Source: Phormidesmis priestleyi BC1401
GTDB lineage: Bacteria > Cyanobacteriota > Cyanobacteriia > Leptolyngbyales > Leptolyngbyaceae
Direction: 5' to 3'
DNA length: 64,000 nucleotides
Assembly (NCBI RefSeq): GCF_001650195.1
Contig: NZ_LXYR01000027.1
Span: forward strand, 1 to 64,000
Part shown: one piece after another, positions 25,849-35,047 of the stretch
How positions within the stretch are numbered: position 1 is the first letter of the stretch
Layout of the letters: each line of letters begins with the position of its first letter
Notes under the pieces: generated by a model
Database searches by the model: none
The model's input: the letters and a program-made list of their open reading frames with translations, nothing else
Told to the model about the DNA's origin: nothing
Position numbers and translations under genes: made by a program

Positions 25849-27483
25849 TTATCCGGTCATTCGACTGAGCAGAGGTGCAGCCGCGAGAAGAGTCTTCGTG
25901 TAAGGATGCTGAGGATTGCTAAAAATCTCTTTCGTTAACCCCAATTCAACGATCTTTCCGGCATTCATCACGGCAATGCGATCGCAGAAAAATCTCGCCA
26001 CCCACAGATCATGCGTAATAAACAAATAGGTCAAATCAAAGTCTCGTTTTAACTCTCGCATCAGTTGCAGCACTTGCGTTTGCACGGTCGCATCTAACAT
26101 ACTCACAGGCTCATCACAAATCACCAGGCTGGGACGCGTGATCAGAGCACGAGCGATCGCGACTCGTTGCTGCTGTCCGCCAGACAACTCGGCAGGATAG
26201 CGATGATAAAAATCCTCGACGGGCGTTAAGCCAACTCGCGCTAACATCGCCTCGACTTCTGGCTTTGCTTTTTCAGCCGTGGCTAACTGATGAATCAAGA
26301 GTGGATCGGCGATGCTTTGTCCGATCGTCATTCTAGGATTCAAACACGCTAACGGATCTTGAAACACCATTTGAATCTGACGACGCTGTTGACGAAGCTG
26401 TTGGCGATCGAGTTCTGTCAATTCGTGATCTAAGAATTTGACTTTGCCAGCCGTAGGGCGAAGCAATTGCAAAATCGTCCGCGAGAGCGTGCTTTTGCCG
26501 CAGCCAGACTCACCCACCAGTCCTAGCGTTTCACCGGGATAGAGATTTAAATTAATACCGTCAACCGCTCGAATCGTGTGATCGGTTTTATCAAACAGTC
26601 GCGAAATAAAATTTTGCTCTAGCGTGTAGTGTTGTTTTAAGTCTTGCAATTGCAAAATCGGCGCGTTTTGCTTGAGGACTGCTCGATCGTCCGTGTCGTC
26701 TTTTTGGATATGCAGAGCAGCCGTTAACAACGATTTTGTGTAGTCATGCTGCGGATTTTGAAATACCGATTGCGTGGTTCCCGTTTCGACAATCTTTCCG
26801 GTGTGCATCACAGCGATGCGATCGCAATATTCTGACACCATCGCTAAATCGTGAGAAATCAGAATTAACGCCATTTGCCGCTCACTGCACAGACGAGTCA
26901 ACTCTTGCAAAATCTGAGCCGACACCGTGACATCTAAACTCGTTGTCGGCTCATCTGCCACGATTAGTTTAGGATTCAGCAAAAGCGCTAGAGCGATCGC
27001 GACTCGCTGCCGCATTCCGCCGCTAAATTCGTGGGGATATTGTGCCCAGCGGATTGCAGGAATTTTAACCGCTTCTAGTGTCGCGATCGCACGTTCTTTT
27101 GCCTGTTTAGTCGAAAGATTTGGCTCGTGAGATTTGAGGGTTTCTAAACAGTGATCGCCGATCGTCATCAACGGATCAAGCCGCGTCATCGGATCTTGAA
27201 AAATTAGCGCCACCGCCTCGCCTCGAAACTTCCGCAATTGCGACGGTGACAGCCTAAACACTGATCGCCCCTCAAACGTCACCTCTCCTTCAACCCTAGC
27301 GGAGTCAGACAGCAGCCTCATTGCTGCCCGTCCCAACGTTGATTTGCCGCAGCCAGACTCGCCCACCAGCCCCAATCGCTCACCGGGTTGCAGCGTGAAT
27401 GACACATCATCTACCACCCAACTGGCATAAATCTTTGAATAAGCGACGCGGAGATTTTTAACGCAAAAAAGAGGTTCGTTCAT
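25849..27483 (-). CDS. Double ABC ATPase for a peptide/nickel-type importer
   Basis: Two ABC domains are fused in one 544-residue chain. The first (about 1-260) has Walker A GESGCGKST, signature LSGGMRQ-type (FSGGMRQRVA) and Walker B LIVADEPTT. The second (about 275-540) has GESGCGKST, LSGGQQQRVA and LVICDEPVS. The 'HDYTKSLL' and 'HPYTKTLL' C-terminal oligopeptide-transporter motifs are present. This is the DppD-DppF/YejF-like pair that powers an Opp/Dpp importer. The permease and binding protein genes are not in the window. Confidence 0.92.
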   Translation of the reverse strand: MNEPLFCVKNLRVAYSKIYASWVVDDVSFTLQPGERLGLVGESGCGKSTLGRAAMRLLSDSARVEGEVTFEGRSVFRLSPSQLRKFRGEAVALIFQDPMTRLDPLMTIGDHCLETLKSHEPNLSTKQAKERAIATLEAVKIPAIRWAQYPHEFSGGMRQRVAIALALLLNPKLIVADEPTTSLDVTVSAQILQELTRLCSERQMALILISHDLAMVSEYCDRIAVMHTGKIVETGTTQSVFQNPQHDYTKSLLTAALHIQKDDTDDRAVLKQNAPILQLQDLKQHYTLEQNFISRLFDKTDHTIRAVDGINLNLYPGETLGLVGESGCGKSTLSRTILQLLRPTAGKVKFLDHELTELDRQQLRQQRRQIQMVFQDPLACLNPRMTIGQSIADPLLIHQLATAEKAKPEVEAMLARVGLTPVEDFYHRYPAELSGGQQQRVAIARALITRPSLVICDEPVSMLDATVQTQVLQLMRELKRDFDLTYLFITHDLWVARFFCDRIAVMNAGKIVELGLTKEIFSNPQHPYTKTLLAAAPLLSRMTG

Positions 27484-27521
27484 GGTGGCGAGTCTGCTTT
27501 CAGCTACTTTAGCAGACTCGA

Positions 27522-28121
27522 TTACGGCTCCTCGATCGCTTTTGATTTCTGCATTTGCACGATCGCCTCAAATCGTCGCATCAAATAAGCGACTCCAAAA
27601 TCGCCATTCGGATTTTTCTCCAACGCTTCAGCTAGGGCAAAGACTTGCTGGGCGAGGTCTTCACCCAATTTATCTACGGTCGCCTGTTTTTCTTGGGCAA
27701 AGTGCTCTCGTTCGCGAGACAGCGACTGCCATTCGCTCGTGAATAGTTGCTCGATCGCCGTATGCAAGCCCATTTTCTCTAACGCATCCCATTCGCCACG
27801 ATCGCACCAGATACCACCACAGCTTGGGCACCGCTCCACATAAAACGGGGTTTTCATGCCGATTTTGGTTCTCGCCAGATAGCTGCGGCACTCTGGGCAG
27901 AGAGACGCTTTTGCATCAAACGGCGACTGCACAAATTCCACATCTAAAACGTTTGGCACTAGCTCTGCTGCCGTGGTGGGGTGTGTTTTTTGGCGTTGCC
28001 AAGTCTGATAGTCTTCTGACGGAATCCACGTTCCTTTGCAGTCAGGACAATCTTTGACTTTCAACTGATCGGCTAAAGTGCCGTCTATTAGCGCAATCTT
28101 GCGGTCTTTGGGACATTGCAC
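27522..28121 (-). CDS. TFIIB-type zinc-ribbon protein
   Basis: This protein of 199 residues has two zinc ribbons. The first is CPKDR...CPDCKGTW (3-30) and the second is CPECRSYL...CPSCGGIWCDRGEWDAL (about 74-115). The 'C..C.G.w...e' pattern defines the zf-TFIIB family, of unknown function. A C-terminal helical region (about 120-190) follows with no known domain. It is upstream of the ABC ATPase on the same strand, 39 bp apart. Confidence 0.8.
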   Translation of the reverse strand: MQCPKDRKIALIDGTLADQLKVKDCPDCKGTWIPSEDYQTWQRQKTHPTTAAELVPNVLDVEFVQSPFDAKASLCPECRSYLARTKIGMKTPFYVERCPSCGGIWCDRGEWDALEKMGLHTAIEQLFTSEWQSLSREREHFAQEKQATVDKLGEDLAQQVFALAEALEKNPNGDFGVAYLMRRFEAIVQMQKSKAIEEP

Positions 28122-28195
28122 AGCGATGCTCTCAATGCGACAATCTCCATTTAATCAAGCTCTCGTCACGTTTGGCAGATAGCCGTAAAAATTGG

Positions 28196-28558
28196 CTATT
28201 CTTTCTGCAATAGAGCATCGCAGTAGCGGATTAGCGTGTTGACTCGATCGCCAACTTGCTCTAGTCTCTGCTGGCTGGTCGCTGCCTGTTTAGCAGCTTG
28301 CAAAAACATCACGTCGGTTGCTAAGAGCCGCAGTTGCTTGTTGATCTCGACGTGGAAAGAGCGCGATCGCTGCCCCACCGCTGCGTCCAGTTCGTCTAAG
28401 TCGAGACATCTCACCTGGTCTTGAAAAAACTGCTGTGCTAGAGAAATCTCTGCTTTTAGCAAGGCTTTCTCACAGTTGGGTTGAGAAATTAGACGGCGCA
28501 GCCGCTCTAAAATCTGCTGAAAGTCTTGATATCGGTGACGATGAATCTCCGGCAGCAT
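28196..28558 (-). CDS. PatD-like protein
   Basis: This is a 120-residue helical protein. HRYQDFQQILERLRR, the long amphipathic helices and INKQLRLLATDVMFLQAAKQ resemble my recollection of PatD, which influences heterocyst frequency in Anabaena. PatD homologues occur also in cyanobacteria that do not form heterocysts, so the presence does not prove differentiation. The ATG at 28558 is preferred to 28573. The call rests on pattern memory, not on an alignment. Confidence 0.5.
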   Translation of the reverse strand: MLPEIHRHRYQDFQQILERLRRLISQPNCEKALLKAEISLAQQFFQDQVRCLDLDELDAAVGQRSRSFHVEINKQLRLLATDVMFLQAAKQAATSQQRLEQVGDRVNTLIRYCDALLQKE

Positions 28559-28608
28559 TGTGGCACCCGTCAAGAAATCTGCCTTAACGTCGATAGCTTG
28601 TCTAAAAC

Positions 28609-28679
28609 TGGGGCGCTAGGATTCGAACCTAGGAATGCCGGGACCAAAACCCGGTGCCTTACCACTTGGCGACGCCCCA
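28609..28679 (-). tRNA. tRNA-Gln (UUG)
   Basis: The 71-nt cloverleaf on the minus strand has acceptor stem TGGGGCG/CGCCCCA. The anticodon stem CCGGG/CCCGG encloses the loop TTTTGGT, anticodon TTG. The T arm CCTAG-GTTCGAA-CTAGG-like sequence follows (GGTTCGAATCC). CCA is not encoded. Confidence 0.93.
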
Positions 28680-28867
28680 TCGCGTTACCGATTTGTATTC
28701 TAGCAGCTTATCGCCCAAGTCTGTCAAGCAAATGATTACGTTGGCGATTTAACCCAGCTCTATCGCTGTATCAATCGGTACTGCTGATCGAGGTAGAGTC
28801 GATTATGATCATGAAAAAGATTAAGTTCCAGAATGTGTGAGCATCTCAACCAAGGGTAAGAAGTGGA

Positions 28868-29284
28868 GTGAACGCAGCAGACCAAGCAACCACCCTTGAA
28901 ACGACAAGCAAAATCGCAACGGTGGTCAATCTCTTTAAGTCTGAGTTTCCTGATGTGCGGGCAGACTTAAAACCGTGGGCAAACGACGCAGACACGCGAG
29001 AACTCGTTGATCCCGACTCGATCGACATTGGCTTTCACTTTCCAGGTCGCAGTCGCCTGTTTCAAAGTCGCAGCATTTTGGTGCAAATTCGGTTTCACCA
29101 AGATTTAGACAGTCAGACTCGTCGAGCGATCGGAGTCGAGGCAGCGGGTTTTGATCACGAGGGCAACCAGTGGCGATTTTCAACTGTGCAAGACTGGGGT
29201 TTTGAAGGCATGAGCAGCCCGACTCCAGACATTTGCGATCGCCTGAGAGGATTTTGTCGCAAAATCTTAGACGTGTTTAACTGA
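28868..29284 (+). CDS. Hypothetical protein
   Basis: This 138-residue soluble protein starts with GTG at 28868, preceded by a purine-rich AGAAGTGGAG. SEFPDVRADLKPWANDADTRELVDPDSID and the C-terminal RLRGFCRKILDVF look like a conserved cyanobacterial unknown, but I cannot name a family. It lies between tRNA-Gln and the ISAs1 remnant. Confidence 0.6.
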   Translation: MNAADQATTLETTSKIATVVNLFKSEFPDVRADLKPWANDADTRELVDPDSIDIGFHFPGRSRLFQSRSILVQIRFHQDLDSQTRRAIGVEAAGFDHEGNQWRFSTVQDWGFEGMSSPTPDICDRLRGFCRKILDVFN

Positions 29285-29298
29285 CAGCCGTTTGGCTA

Positions 29299-29384
29299 GA
29301 CCTCCTGCACGAATACTTCGCCCTCGCCCTCTCCCCAAGGAGAGGGAACAAGAAGTTCTAGCTGCCTTCTCCTTGGGGAAAAGG
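29299..29384. repeat. Dispersed hairpin repeat, left half cut by an IS
   Basis: The half begins after TA (29297-29298) with GACCTCCTGCACGAATACTTCG, matching the right end of the element at 43888 in inverted orientation. It runs through the CCTCTCCCCAAGGAGAGGG hairpin to CTTCTCCTTGGGGAAAAGG (29366-29384). The matching right half resumes at 30338 after the IS. Confidence 0.85.
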
Positions 29385-30337
29385 CAGGGTGGTTTCATAC
29401 AAGGAAATGAAAGACCTGATGCAGTTGATTCGCCCAAGACCTGAGGGCTTGTGGAACGGTGCGCCACCGCTGCCGTCTTGCCAAGGTGATGCAGAACGTA
29501 TTGAGAACTGCCCAATTCACGGGCGCATGTCCCCCTTTGCGAACCGGATCATCTTCCTCGAAGGTGAACATCTTTGACCCAATGTAAGCTACTTTCAATT
29601 TGCCAATGCTGACGGGTAGCTTTGAGCAAGTCCGAAGCCGACCAACGGCGACTGCTGAGATAGCGAACCGTCTCGCAGAAGGGCTGCTGGGCGCGGATGC
29701 CATCTCACGTCACGACCCCGATCGAGGCGAGGCGGGCGTATTTCGCTTGCAGGGTTGGGGGTGAGGTAAACAACTTGCACAGGGCGCTGGACGCTGCGCC
29801 CATGAGAGTGATCTTGCTCTACGGCGACTGCCAAAGCGGGTTCAGTTTAGGTCAGAGTCTCAACGGCGGCATCGGTCTCGGCTTGACTAGATTTGAGTGC
29901 CAGAAGATAGTCCTGTTCGATGGCATTCACCTCGTTTCGGGCAAGGTTGCCAGTGCCCACTGATTAAACGTCTCAATCCATCCCTGAGGCTCGACTTGCA
30001 GAAAACTGTGCCGAAAGGTCGAATAGGACGGCATCGCTTGCCTATTGGGTAAGTCCAGCAGATGACCAAACTCGATTGATGGTGCCAGCAAAAGTCTGCC
30101 AAGGGGCGATACCCGCGGTAGCCGCACAGAAACCCCAGGAGGCTGAGAAATAGAATCATCCGCCAGGGATGTCGACGACCTTTGATCTTTCGAGGGTCGG
30201 GAATTTGCTTTAATTGCTCTATGAGGGTCATGGACTGAATCGATGAATCACTACTCAGTCCATCCTCATTTTCCTACGACTGAGCAGTATCTATTCAGTT
30301 CATTCTCATTTCCTTGCTCTTATATGAAACCACCCTG
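29385..30337 (-). mobile_element. ISAs1-family insertion sequence, decayed (953 bp)
   Basis: The ends CAGGGTGGTTTCATA (29385-29399) and its reverse complement (30323-30337) are perfect 15-bp terminal inverted repeats. A shared CAAGGAAATGA lies just inside both. CAGGG ends are typical of the ISAs1 family. The element splits a dispersed hairpin repeat. It is flanked by a 19-nt direct repeat differing at one position (29366-29384 and 30338-30356), longer than the usual 8-10 bp duplication of this family. The transposase inside is broken. Confidence 0.85.
29395..30231 (-). pseudogene. ISAs1-family transposase, multiply frameshifted
   Basis: The start MTLIEQLKQIPDPRKIKGRRHP and LSLLGFLCGYRGYRPLADF (ATG 30231) is the N-terminus of ISAs1-type DDE transposases. 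The reading then moves to another frame near 30080 (FGHLLDLPNRQAMPSYSTFR, WALATLPET), and again for NAIEQDYLLALKSSQAE. Near the end FTFEEDDPVRKGGHAPVNWAVL is the family's C-terminal 'fREDa.r.rkGnaP.nlavlr' motif. At least three frame changes and internal losses make it inactive. Confidence 0.85.
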
Positions 30338-30420
30338 CTTCTCCTTGGGGAGAAGGGTCGAGGGTGAGGGCTTGCCCCACTTCGTGAAGAGGGCAATTCA
30401 TAGTTGTGTTCAGCAACGCC
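30338..30420. repeat. Dispersed hairpin repeat, right half
   Basis: From CTTCTCCTTGGGGAGAAGG (30338) through GAGGGCTTGCCCCACTTCGTGAAGAGGGC to the terminal TTCAGCAACGCC (30409-30420). This right end belongs to the GGCGTTGCTGAA type, whereas the left half at 29299 has the GACCTCCTGC type, so the composite is chimeric. It ends 8 bp from the recJ stop codon. Confidence 0.85.
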
Positions 30421-30427
30421 AGAATCT

Positions 30428-32467
30428 TTAAACATTCTCTAATGCTTGCATCGCAGCCCTAATTAAGTGGTAGAACTGCGGCTGAGACACGTCTATCTCC
30501 TTCGAGGTTTGGGGAGTTTTACCCAACGTTCCAATCCTTTGACCTTTTTGAATCGCTAGAATCTCGCCTTTGAAATTGCGGATTCTGAGTTCTTGAGTGT
30601 TGTCTCGCTCCACGATCGTGCAAGTGTAGTTTCGCTGGCTGTGGGAAAACTCAACGCCAGACCCAGACTGAGACGGCAACCTCACCCCAATAATTTCTAA
30701 CTGCACCGAAACATCGCCGTTCCATTCATTAGTTCTGACTCGGTAGGCAATGTCTAGATATTTCGGGAAAGGATAATATTCGCCCCAACGCCACGCGATC
30801 GCGGTCAGTTTGTGACCGACTGAAAACTCATCTGCCGCCAAATCTTCTTGACACACCATTAACTTGAGGTGCCCTTTGCCAATCAATTTTTGGTCACTAA
30901 TGCGAACGTTGGGAGTCCAAAAAACAGGATCGGGGTTCTCCATCCCGCACGGGTGAAGGGCATCAATTTGAGTATAAAAACTGAGATCAATTTGATTGAG
31001 ATTTGCTTGAGCATCGACGGTGACGAGGGGCTTGAGATGTTCGACTTTGAGAGATTGGTGAGCAAACGTGCGGAGGCGCGATCGAATCGCATCCAACTGA
31101 CTCGCCTCAAACGAAAATCCTCCGGCTGCCTTGTGTCCGCCCGACTTGATCATCAGATCTTTGCAAAACTCCAGCGCCTCGAAAACGTGAAACTCTGGAA
31201 TGCTGCGCGCTGACCCGCGAATGTGCTGTTGGGCTTCGTCTTCGTAGGTGCCGATAAACACCGGAACGCCATAGCGCTCGACTAATCGAGATGCCACGAT
31301 GCCAATCACGCCGTGATGCCAGCCAGGTTGCACAAGCAGCAGCACCCGATCGTCCTTAGCATCCAGCGACCCGTGTTCATATGCCTCGATCGCGTCTCGC
31401 TCAATTTGTTCGCAGAGTTGCTGACGCTGTTTGTTGATCTGTTCGCACTTCATTGCCTGTTCTAAAGCAACGCCATCATCGTCTGTGATCAACAGTTCAA
31501 TCACAATCTGAGGATCAGCTAGCCGACCGACTGCGTTAATGCGAGGACCTAAGCGGAACCCGATCGCTTCGGGCTTGAGATTTTTCTCACCGCTCAATCC
31601 CGCGACTTGAATGAGTGCCTGAACGCCTGCGAGTTTGGATTTTGGCAATAGCTGCAAGCCACGTTTGACCCAGCGACGATTTACGCCTAACAGTGGAGCA
31701 AGATCCGCGATCGTGCCCAGGGTAAAGAGTTCGAGTAAGATGTCTCGCAGTTCTCGCGTTTGGTCAAAGCTTTGTGCCAATGACAGCGCCAAAACATACG
31801 CCACTCCGACTCCTGCCATGCTGCGATAGGGAGACGTTTCGGCGATCAGTTTGGGGTTGAGAATGGCGTTTGCGTCGGGCAATATTGGCGGTAAATCGTG
31901 GTGGTCGGTGATGATCACCGCTAACCCAAGCTCGCGCGCTCTGGCGATCGGTTTGTGAGCCGCAATGCCGTTATCGACGGTGAGAATCAGCGAAACGCCT
32001 TCATCGTGAAAGTCTTCAACAATTCGCTCATTGATGCCGTAGCCTTCATTCATCCGACTGGGGATTGCATAATCAACTCGCGCCCCCAAAAACCGCAGCG
32101 CCCGCAGCAGCAGCGCCGTACTGGTCATGCCGTCTGCATCATAGTCTCCACAAATGGCGATGCGCTGTCGTTGATTAATGGCGTTGATCAACAGTTCTAA
32201 ACTGATGGGCAAATCGGGAAAATCTTCGAGCGGCGAGGGCAACTCTTGAGAGTCGGGATCTAAATAAACCCTGATCTGCTCTGGGGTTTCGATGCCGCGG
32301 TTGAGCAACACCTGAGTCAACAAGGGAGACAACCCCGTCGTTTGAGCCAGTTGTTCTGCCCGCTCTGCCTGACTCGCAAAAATATTCCAACGTTGGTCAG
32401 GAATCGCAGGACGGGAAGACGAACTCGATCGAGAAACAGGAAGCTCTAACACAGGCGATCGATCCAA
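30428..32467 (-). CDS. recJ: Single-stranded-DNA-specific exonuclease RecJ
   Basis: RecJ degrades single-stranded DNA 5' to 3' in recombination, mismatch and gap repair. DHH motifs are visible: AICGDYDADGMTSTALL (motif I), LTVDNG, IITDHHDLPP (motif III, DHH) and SMAGVGVAY. The DHHA1 part carries SGGHKAAGGFSF, and the OB-like nucleic-acid-binding part follows (about 480-600). Length 679 is within the cyanobacterial range. A repeat element abuts the 3' end. Confidence 0.93.
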   Translation of the reverse strand: MDRSPVLELPVSRSSSSSRPAIPDQRWNIFASQAERAEQLAQTTGLSPLLTQVLLNRGIETPEQIRVYLDPDSQELPSPLEDFPDLPISLELLINAINQRQRIAICGDYDADGMTSTALLLRALRFLGARVDYAIPSRMNEGYGINERIVEDFHDEGVSLILTVDNGIAAHKPIARARELGLAVIITDHHDLPPILPDANAILNPKLIAETSPYRSMAGVGVAYVLALSLAQSFDQTRELRDILLELFTLGTIADLAPLLGVNRRWVKRGLQLLPKSKLAGVQALIQVAGLSGEKNLKPEAIGFRLGPRINAVGRLADPQIVIELLITDDDGVALEQAMKCEQINKQRQQLCEQIERDAIEAYEHGSLDAKDDRVLLLVQPGWHHGVIGIVASRLVERYGVPVFIGTYEDEAQQHIRGSARSIPEFHVFEALEFCKDLMIKSGGHKAAGGFSFEASQLDAIRSRLRTFAHQSLKVEHLKPLVTVDAQANLNQIDLSFYTQIDALHPCGMENPDPVFWTPNVRISDQKLIGKGHLKLMVCQEDLAADEFSVGHKLTAIAWRWGEYYPFPKYLDIAYRVRTNEWNGDVSVQLEIIGVRLPSQSGSGVEFSHSQRNYTCTIVERDNTQELRIRNFKGEILAIQKGQRIGTLGKTPQTSKEIDVSQPQFYHLIRAAMQALENV

Positions 32468-32524
32468 AAAGACTCAAATCATCTTACAGATATAAGTGGG
32501 CAAACGGCAGAATGTCGTTACCCT

Positions 32525-32947
32525 TTAGAAAACGTCGACTCGACCATCATTGCGAATATAGACAGAGCGATCGCCCGGTGGATAATTGCGCTCTGATTTG
32601 AGTTCGATTCGCAAAGTGTTGGGGTTGGGCTTAGAAAGAGACGATTTTATCGCCAGCGACGTGATATCCCAAAACACCACAGAAAGATTGGGAGTGGTGC
32701 TGCTATCTCGCTCAAATTCGATCTGCTGCCCTGGTGAAACCGAGAGAGGTTGAGTACCCGCCACCTTTTCGACTTCAACTCGGTTCTCGGTTCGGTTTAA
32801 CACTTGCACTTTAATGCGCTGCCCCGGCGTGAACTGAAGGACTGGGGCAGGACAGGTATTTTGACAAGTCCGGGCGTTGACGGTAAAGCCGATCGAACCT
32901 GCAAATAGGGTCGTTGTCAGGACGATCGTCACCAGCTTAAAAGACAT
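32525..32947 (-). CDS. Secreted hypothetical protein
   Basis: From ATG 32947 there is a signal peptide (MSFKLVTIVLTTTLFAGSIGFTVNA) and about 115 mature residues. A Cys pair is near the new N-terminus (RTCQNTCPAP), followed by a beta-rich region (GQRIKVQVLNRTENRVEVEK) that may form one sandwich domain. No family is recognised. The gene is 41 bp downstream of the CRR6-like gene. Confidence 0.6.
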   Translation of the reverse strand: MSFKLVTIVLTTTLFAGSIGFTVNARTCQNTCPAPVLQFTPGQRIKVQVLNRTENRVEVEKVAGTQPLSVSPGQQIEFERDSSTTPNLSVVFWDITSLAIKSSLSKPNPNTLRIELKSERNYPPGDRSVYIRNDGRVDVF

Positions 32948-32988
32948 GGCAGCCATTTTGGGTAGAGTGTGCAGGTTGGAGTCCGTCA

Positions 32989-33462
32989 TTAGTTTCCGAC
33001 TAATACATCAAAAAACGCATCATCTAACTCATAGCCCAGCATTTGAGTCAGCGATTTCAGGCGTGACTTGCTCTCAATGCCCTGATGTTTCAGCCAATTC
33101 ATCAGCACGAATGTTTTGTTCATCACAAAAATCTCCAGCGCTTCGGGATTGTATTGAATCCCCTCTTTGGGCTGAAACTGATGAGGCACTAGCATCGCCG
33201 TATAGCGTCCTAATTCCCCAGCTTTCCAATCGACCAAAAACGGCAGCCAGGGATACAACGCATCTAGTCGAATAAACCATAGACGCACCTCTGGAATCTC
33301 GGACAACTCTCTGGGATCGTCGGCTTCGAGCGGATAGTCGATCGTGAATTGAAGCTGCTGTTCGTGGGCAAGAATCTCAGGCAGAACTGGGTTGATGATG
33401 GCGATCGCAGGAGAAAGATCTAACGTATTGATCTGATCGGCAGTGAGGATGATCGAGATAGC
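32989..33462 (-). CDS. CRR6-like NdhI maturation factor
   Basis: This 157-residue protein has the pattern DPRELSEIPEVRLWFIRLDALYPWLPFLVDWKAGELGRY and GIQYNPEALEIFVM, which I recall as the CRR6 (formerly DUF1817) family. In cyanobacteria and plants CRR6 helps mature NdhI for the photosynthetic NDH-1 complex. The ATG at 33462 (MAISIILTADQIN) fits the family start better than 33498. The name is a recollection of the pattern; no ndh gene is nearby. Confidence 0.65.
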   Translation of the reverse strand, partial: AISIILTADQINTLDLSPAIAIINPVLPEILAHEQQLQFTIDYPLEADDPRELSEIPEVRLWFIRLDALYPWLPFLVDWKAGELGRYTAMLVPHQFQPKEGIQYNPEALEIFVMNKTFVLMNWLKHQGIESKSRLKSLTQMLGYELDDAFFDVLVGN

Positions 33463-33553
33463 CATAAATAATGATGAGTTTTGAGTCAGCGAATCCACCC
33501 TTCAATAGTCTCACTGTTCTCAGCCGACAGACTCATTTCAAAACTCAAAATTC

Positions 33554-35047
33554 TTACAGATCTTCCTTCTCGACCTGTGCGCGATAGATCGGAAACAATA
33601 CATTAAAAGTGGACCCTTCACCAATTCGACTTTTGACCGAGATTGAGCCGCCACAGTGCAGCAAGAGTTGTTGAACGATCGTCAGCCCCAAACCCGATCC
33701 GCCAGTGTCTTCTGCGATCGTTTGGCGCACCCGATAGAAGCGATCGAAGATTTTAGGAATCTCATTTGCCGCAATCCCGATCCCCGTATCGCGAAATTCA
33801 AGCTGCACATAGTCACCCTGCTGTTTTGCTCGCACCCAAACCTGTCCACCTGTGGGAGTAAATTTGACTCCATTGTGCAAGAGGTTAATGACGATTTGCT
33901 TGAGCCACATACTCAAACACGCCACGGGCGGCAGATCTTCTGGCACCGTGTAAGCCAATCTCACACCTTTTTCTTCTGCCAGCGGCTGGTAGGTGCTGAC
34001 GACCCCCGGCACCACATCGCTCAGTTTGAGCGACTGAATCGTCGTTTGTTCTGCCATTTGGTCGAGGCTCACCAAGTCGAGCAGACTCGTGATCAGAGAG
34101 CTTTGACGATCGCACTCCTTCACTAGCAGATCCATATATCGCTGCTTTTGAGGTGCTTTGAGATTGGGCGAATTGAGCAGCGTCATCGCCGTTTTCATGT
34201 TGGTCAAGGGTGTTCTCAGCTCTTGCCCGACATTGTTGAGAAACTCATCCTTTAGCCGAATTGCCGTCAACAGCTCCTCGTTTTGCATTTGCAGCAGTGA
34301 GGCGAGTTCTGCCTGTTTACGATAAGTGGTCGATCGCTGCCAGAGTTCGTCTTGACGCTGCATTTGCTTTGTGAAAATCTGCCCAATCAGCGCTGCATTC
34401 AAAGCGGAGGGTTGAATCTGATTGATCAACGTCTCCCAGGATGCCCGCTTGTCGATAGACCCATCTGCATCGGTTGGTAATTCTAGACTCAACTGAGCTA
34501 GAAACTGCTGGATCATCTCCTGATCGAGTGAGAATAGAACCTTTACCTTTGGTAACTGTTTTTTGTCGGGAGACTCTTCTTGCCCGTTAGAAGGCTCGAT
34601 CGCGCTTTGAGACGATCGAACGCGGTGCGCCATTAGCAAACAGCAAAGCTGCTCTGACCAAATCAGCAAGAAATATTCGCGTCTAAGCTGATTTTCAGGA
34701 GCCAGCGCGATCGAGTGAATAAGGGGATGCTCTGCGAGATCATACTCACTCTGCTCAGATAGCTGAAGGCTGCTCTTCTCAGAGGCTTCTTCTCGCTGAT
34801 TTTTTAATAAGTAAACGGCTTGAGGAAGGTCATCAAGCTCACAGTAGCGATCAATCTCAGCTTGCCAAGCTTTACCATGAGGCACCTTTGCCCAAACCAC
34901 GGCAGAAATCTGCTGCTCAATCAATAGATTGAGTAGGTTACCCATCATCGACTTGAAGGTAGCCGGACTAACTTGAAGAGCAAAGGGGGTGTGCTCAGAG
35001 TTAGCCGCTAATTCATAGAGAGACATTGGGGCGACTAATGGAGTCAT
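33554..35047 (-). CDS. DICT-type sensor kinase with altered phospho-acceptor
   Basis: This protein of 497 residues begins with a DICT-like sensory domain (about 1-150; MSLYELAANSEHTPFALQVSPATFKSMM, then VVWAKVPHGKAW). A helical linker (about 165-260) leads to HisKA (about 262-330) and HATPase (about 370-485). The ATP site looks complete: NLLHNGVKF, DTGIGI, GGSGLGLTI. In HisKA the position of the phosphorylated His is Gln275 (NNVGQELRTPL; codon CAA at 34225-34223). So autophosphorylation on the standard residue is not possible unless another residue is used. There is no transmembrane segment. Confidence 0.88.
   Translation of the reverse strand: MTPLVAPMSLYELAANSEHTPFALQVSPATFKSMMGNLLNLLIEQQISAVVWAKVPHGKAWQAEIDRYCELDDLPQAVYLLKNQREEASEKSSLQLSEQSEYDLAEHPLIHSIALAPENQLRREYFLLIWSEQLCCLLMAHRVRSSQSAIEPSNGQEESPDKKQLPKVKVLFSLDQEMIQQFLAQLSLELPTDADGSIDKRASWETLINQIQPSALNAALIGQIFTKQMQRQDELWQRSTTYRKQAELASLLQMQNEELLTAIRLKDEFLNNVGQELRTPLTNMKTAMTLLNSPNLKAPQKQRYMDLLVKECDRQSSLITSLLDLVSLDQMAEQTTIQSLKLSDVVPGVVSTYQPLAEEKGVRLAYTVPEDLPPVACLSMWLKQIVINLLHNGVKFTPTGGQVWVRAKQQGDYVQLEFRDTGIGIAANEIPKIFDRFYRVRQTIAEDTGGSGLGLTIVQQLLLHCGGSISVKSRIGEGSTFNVLFPIYRAQVEKEDL

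Noticed and set aside
30243-30337. Short frame at the right end of the ISAs1-type element
   Set aside because: It lies in the terminal region of the IS and the adjoining repeat; no protein family fits.
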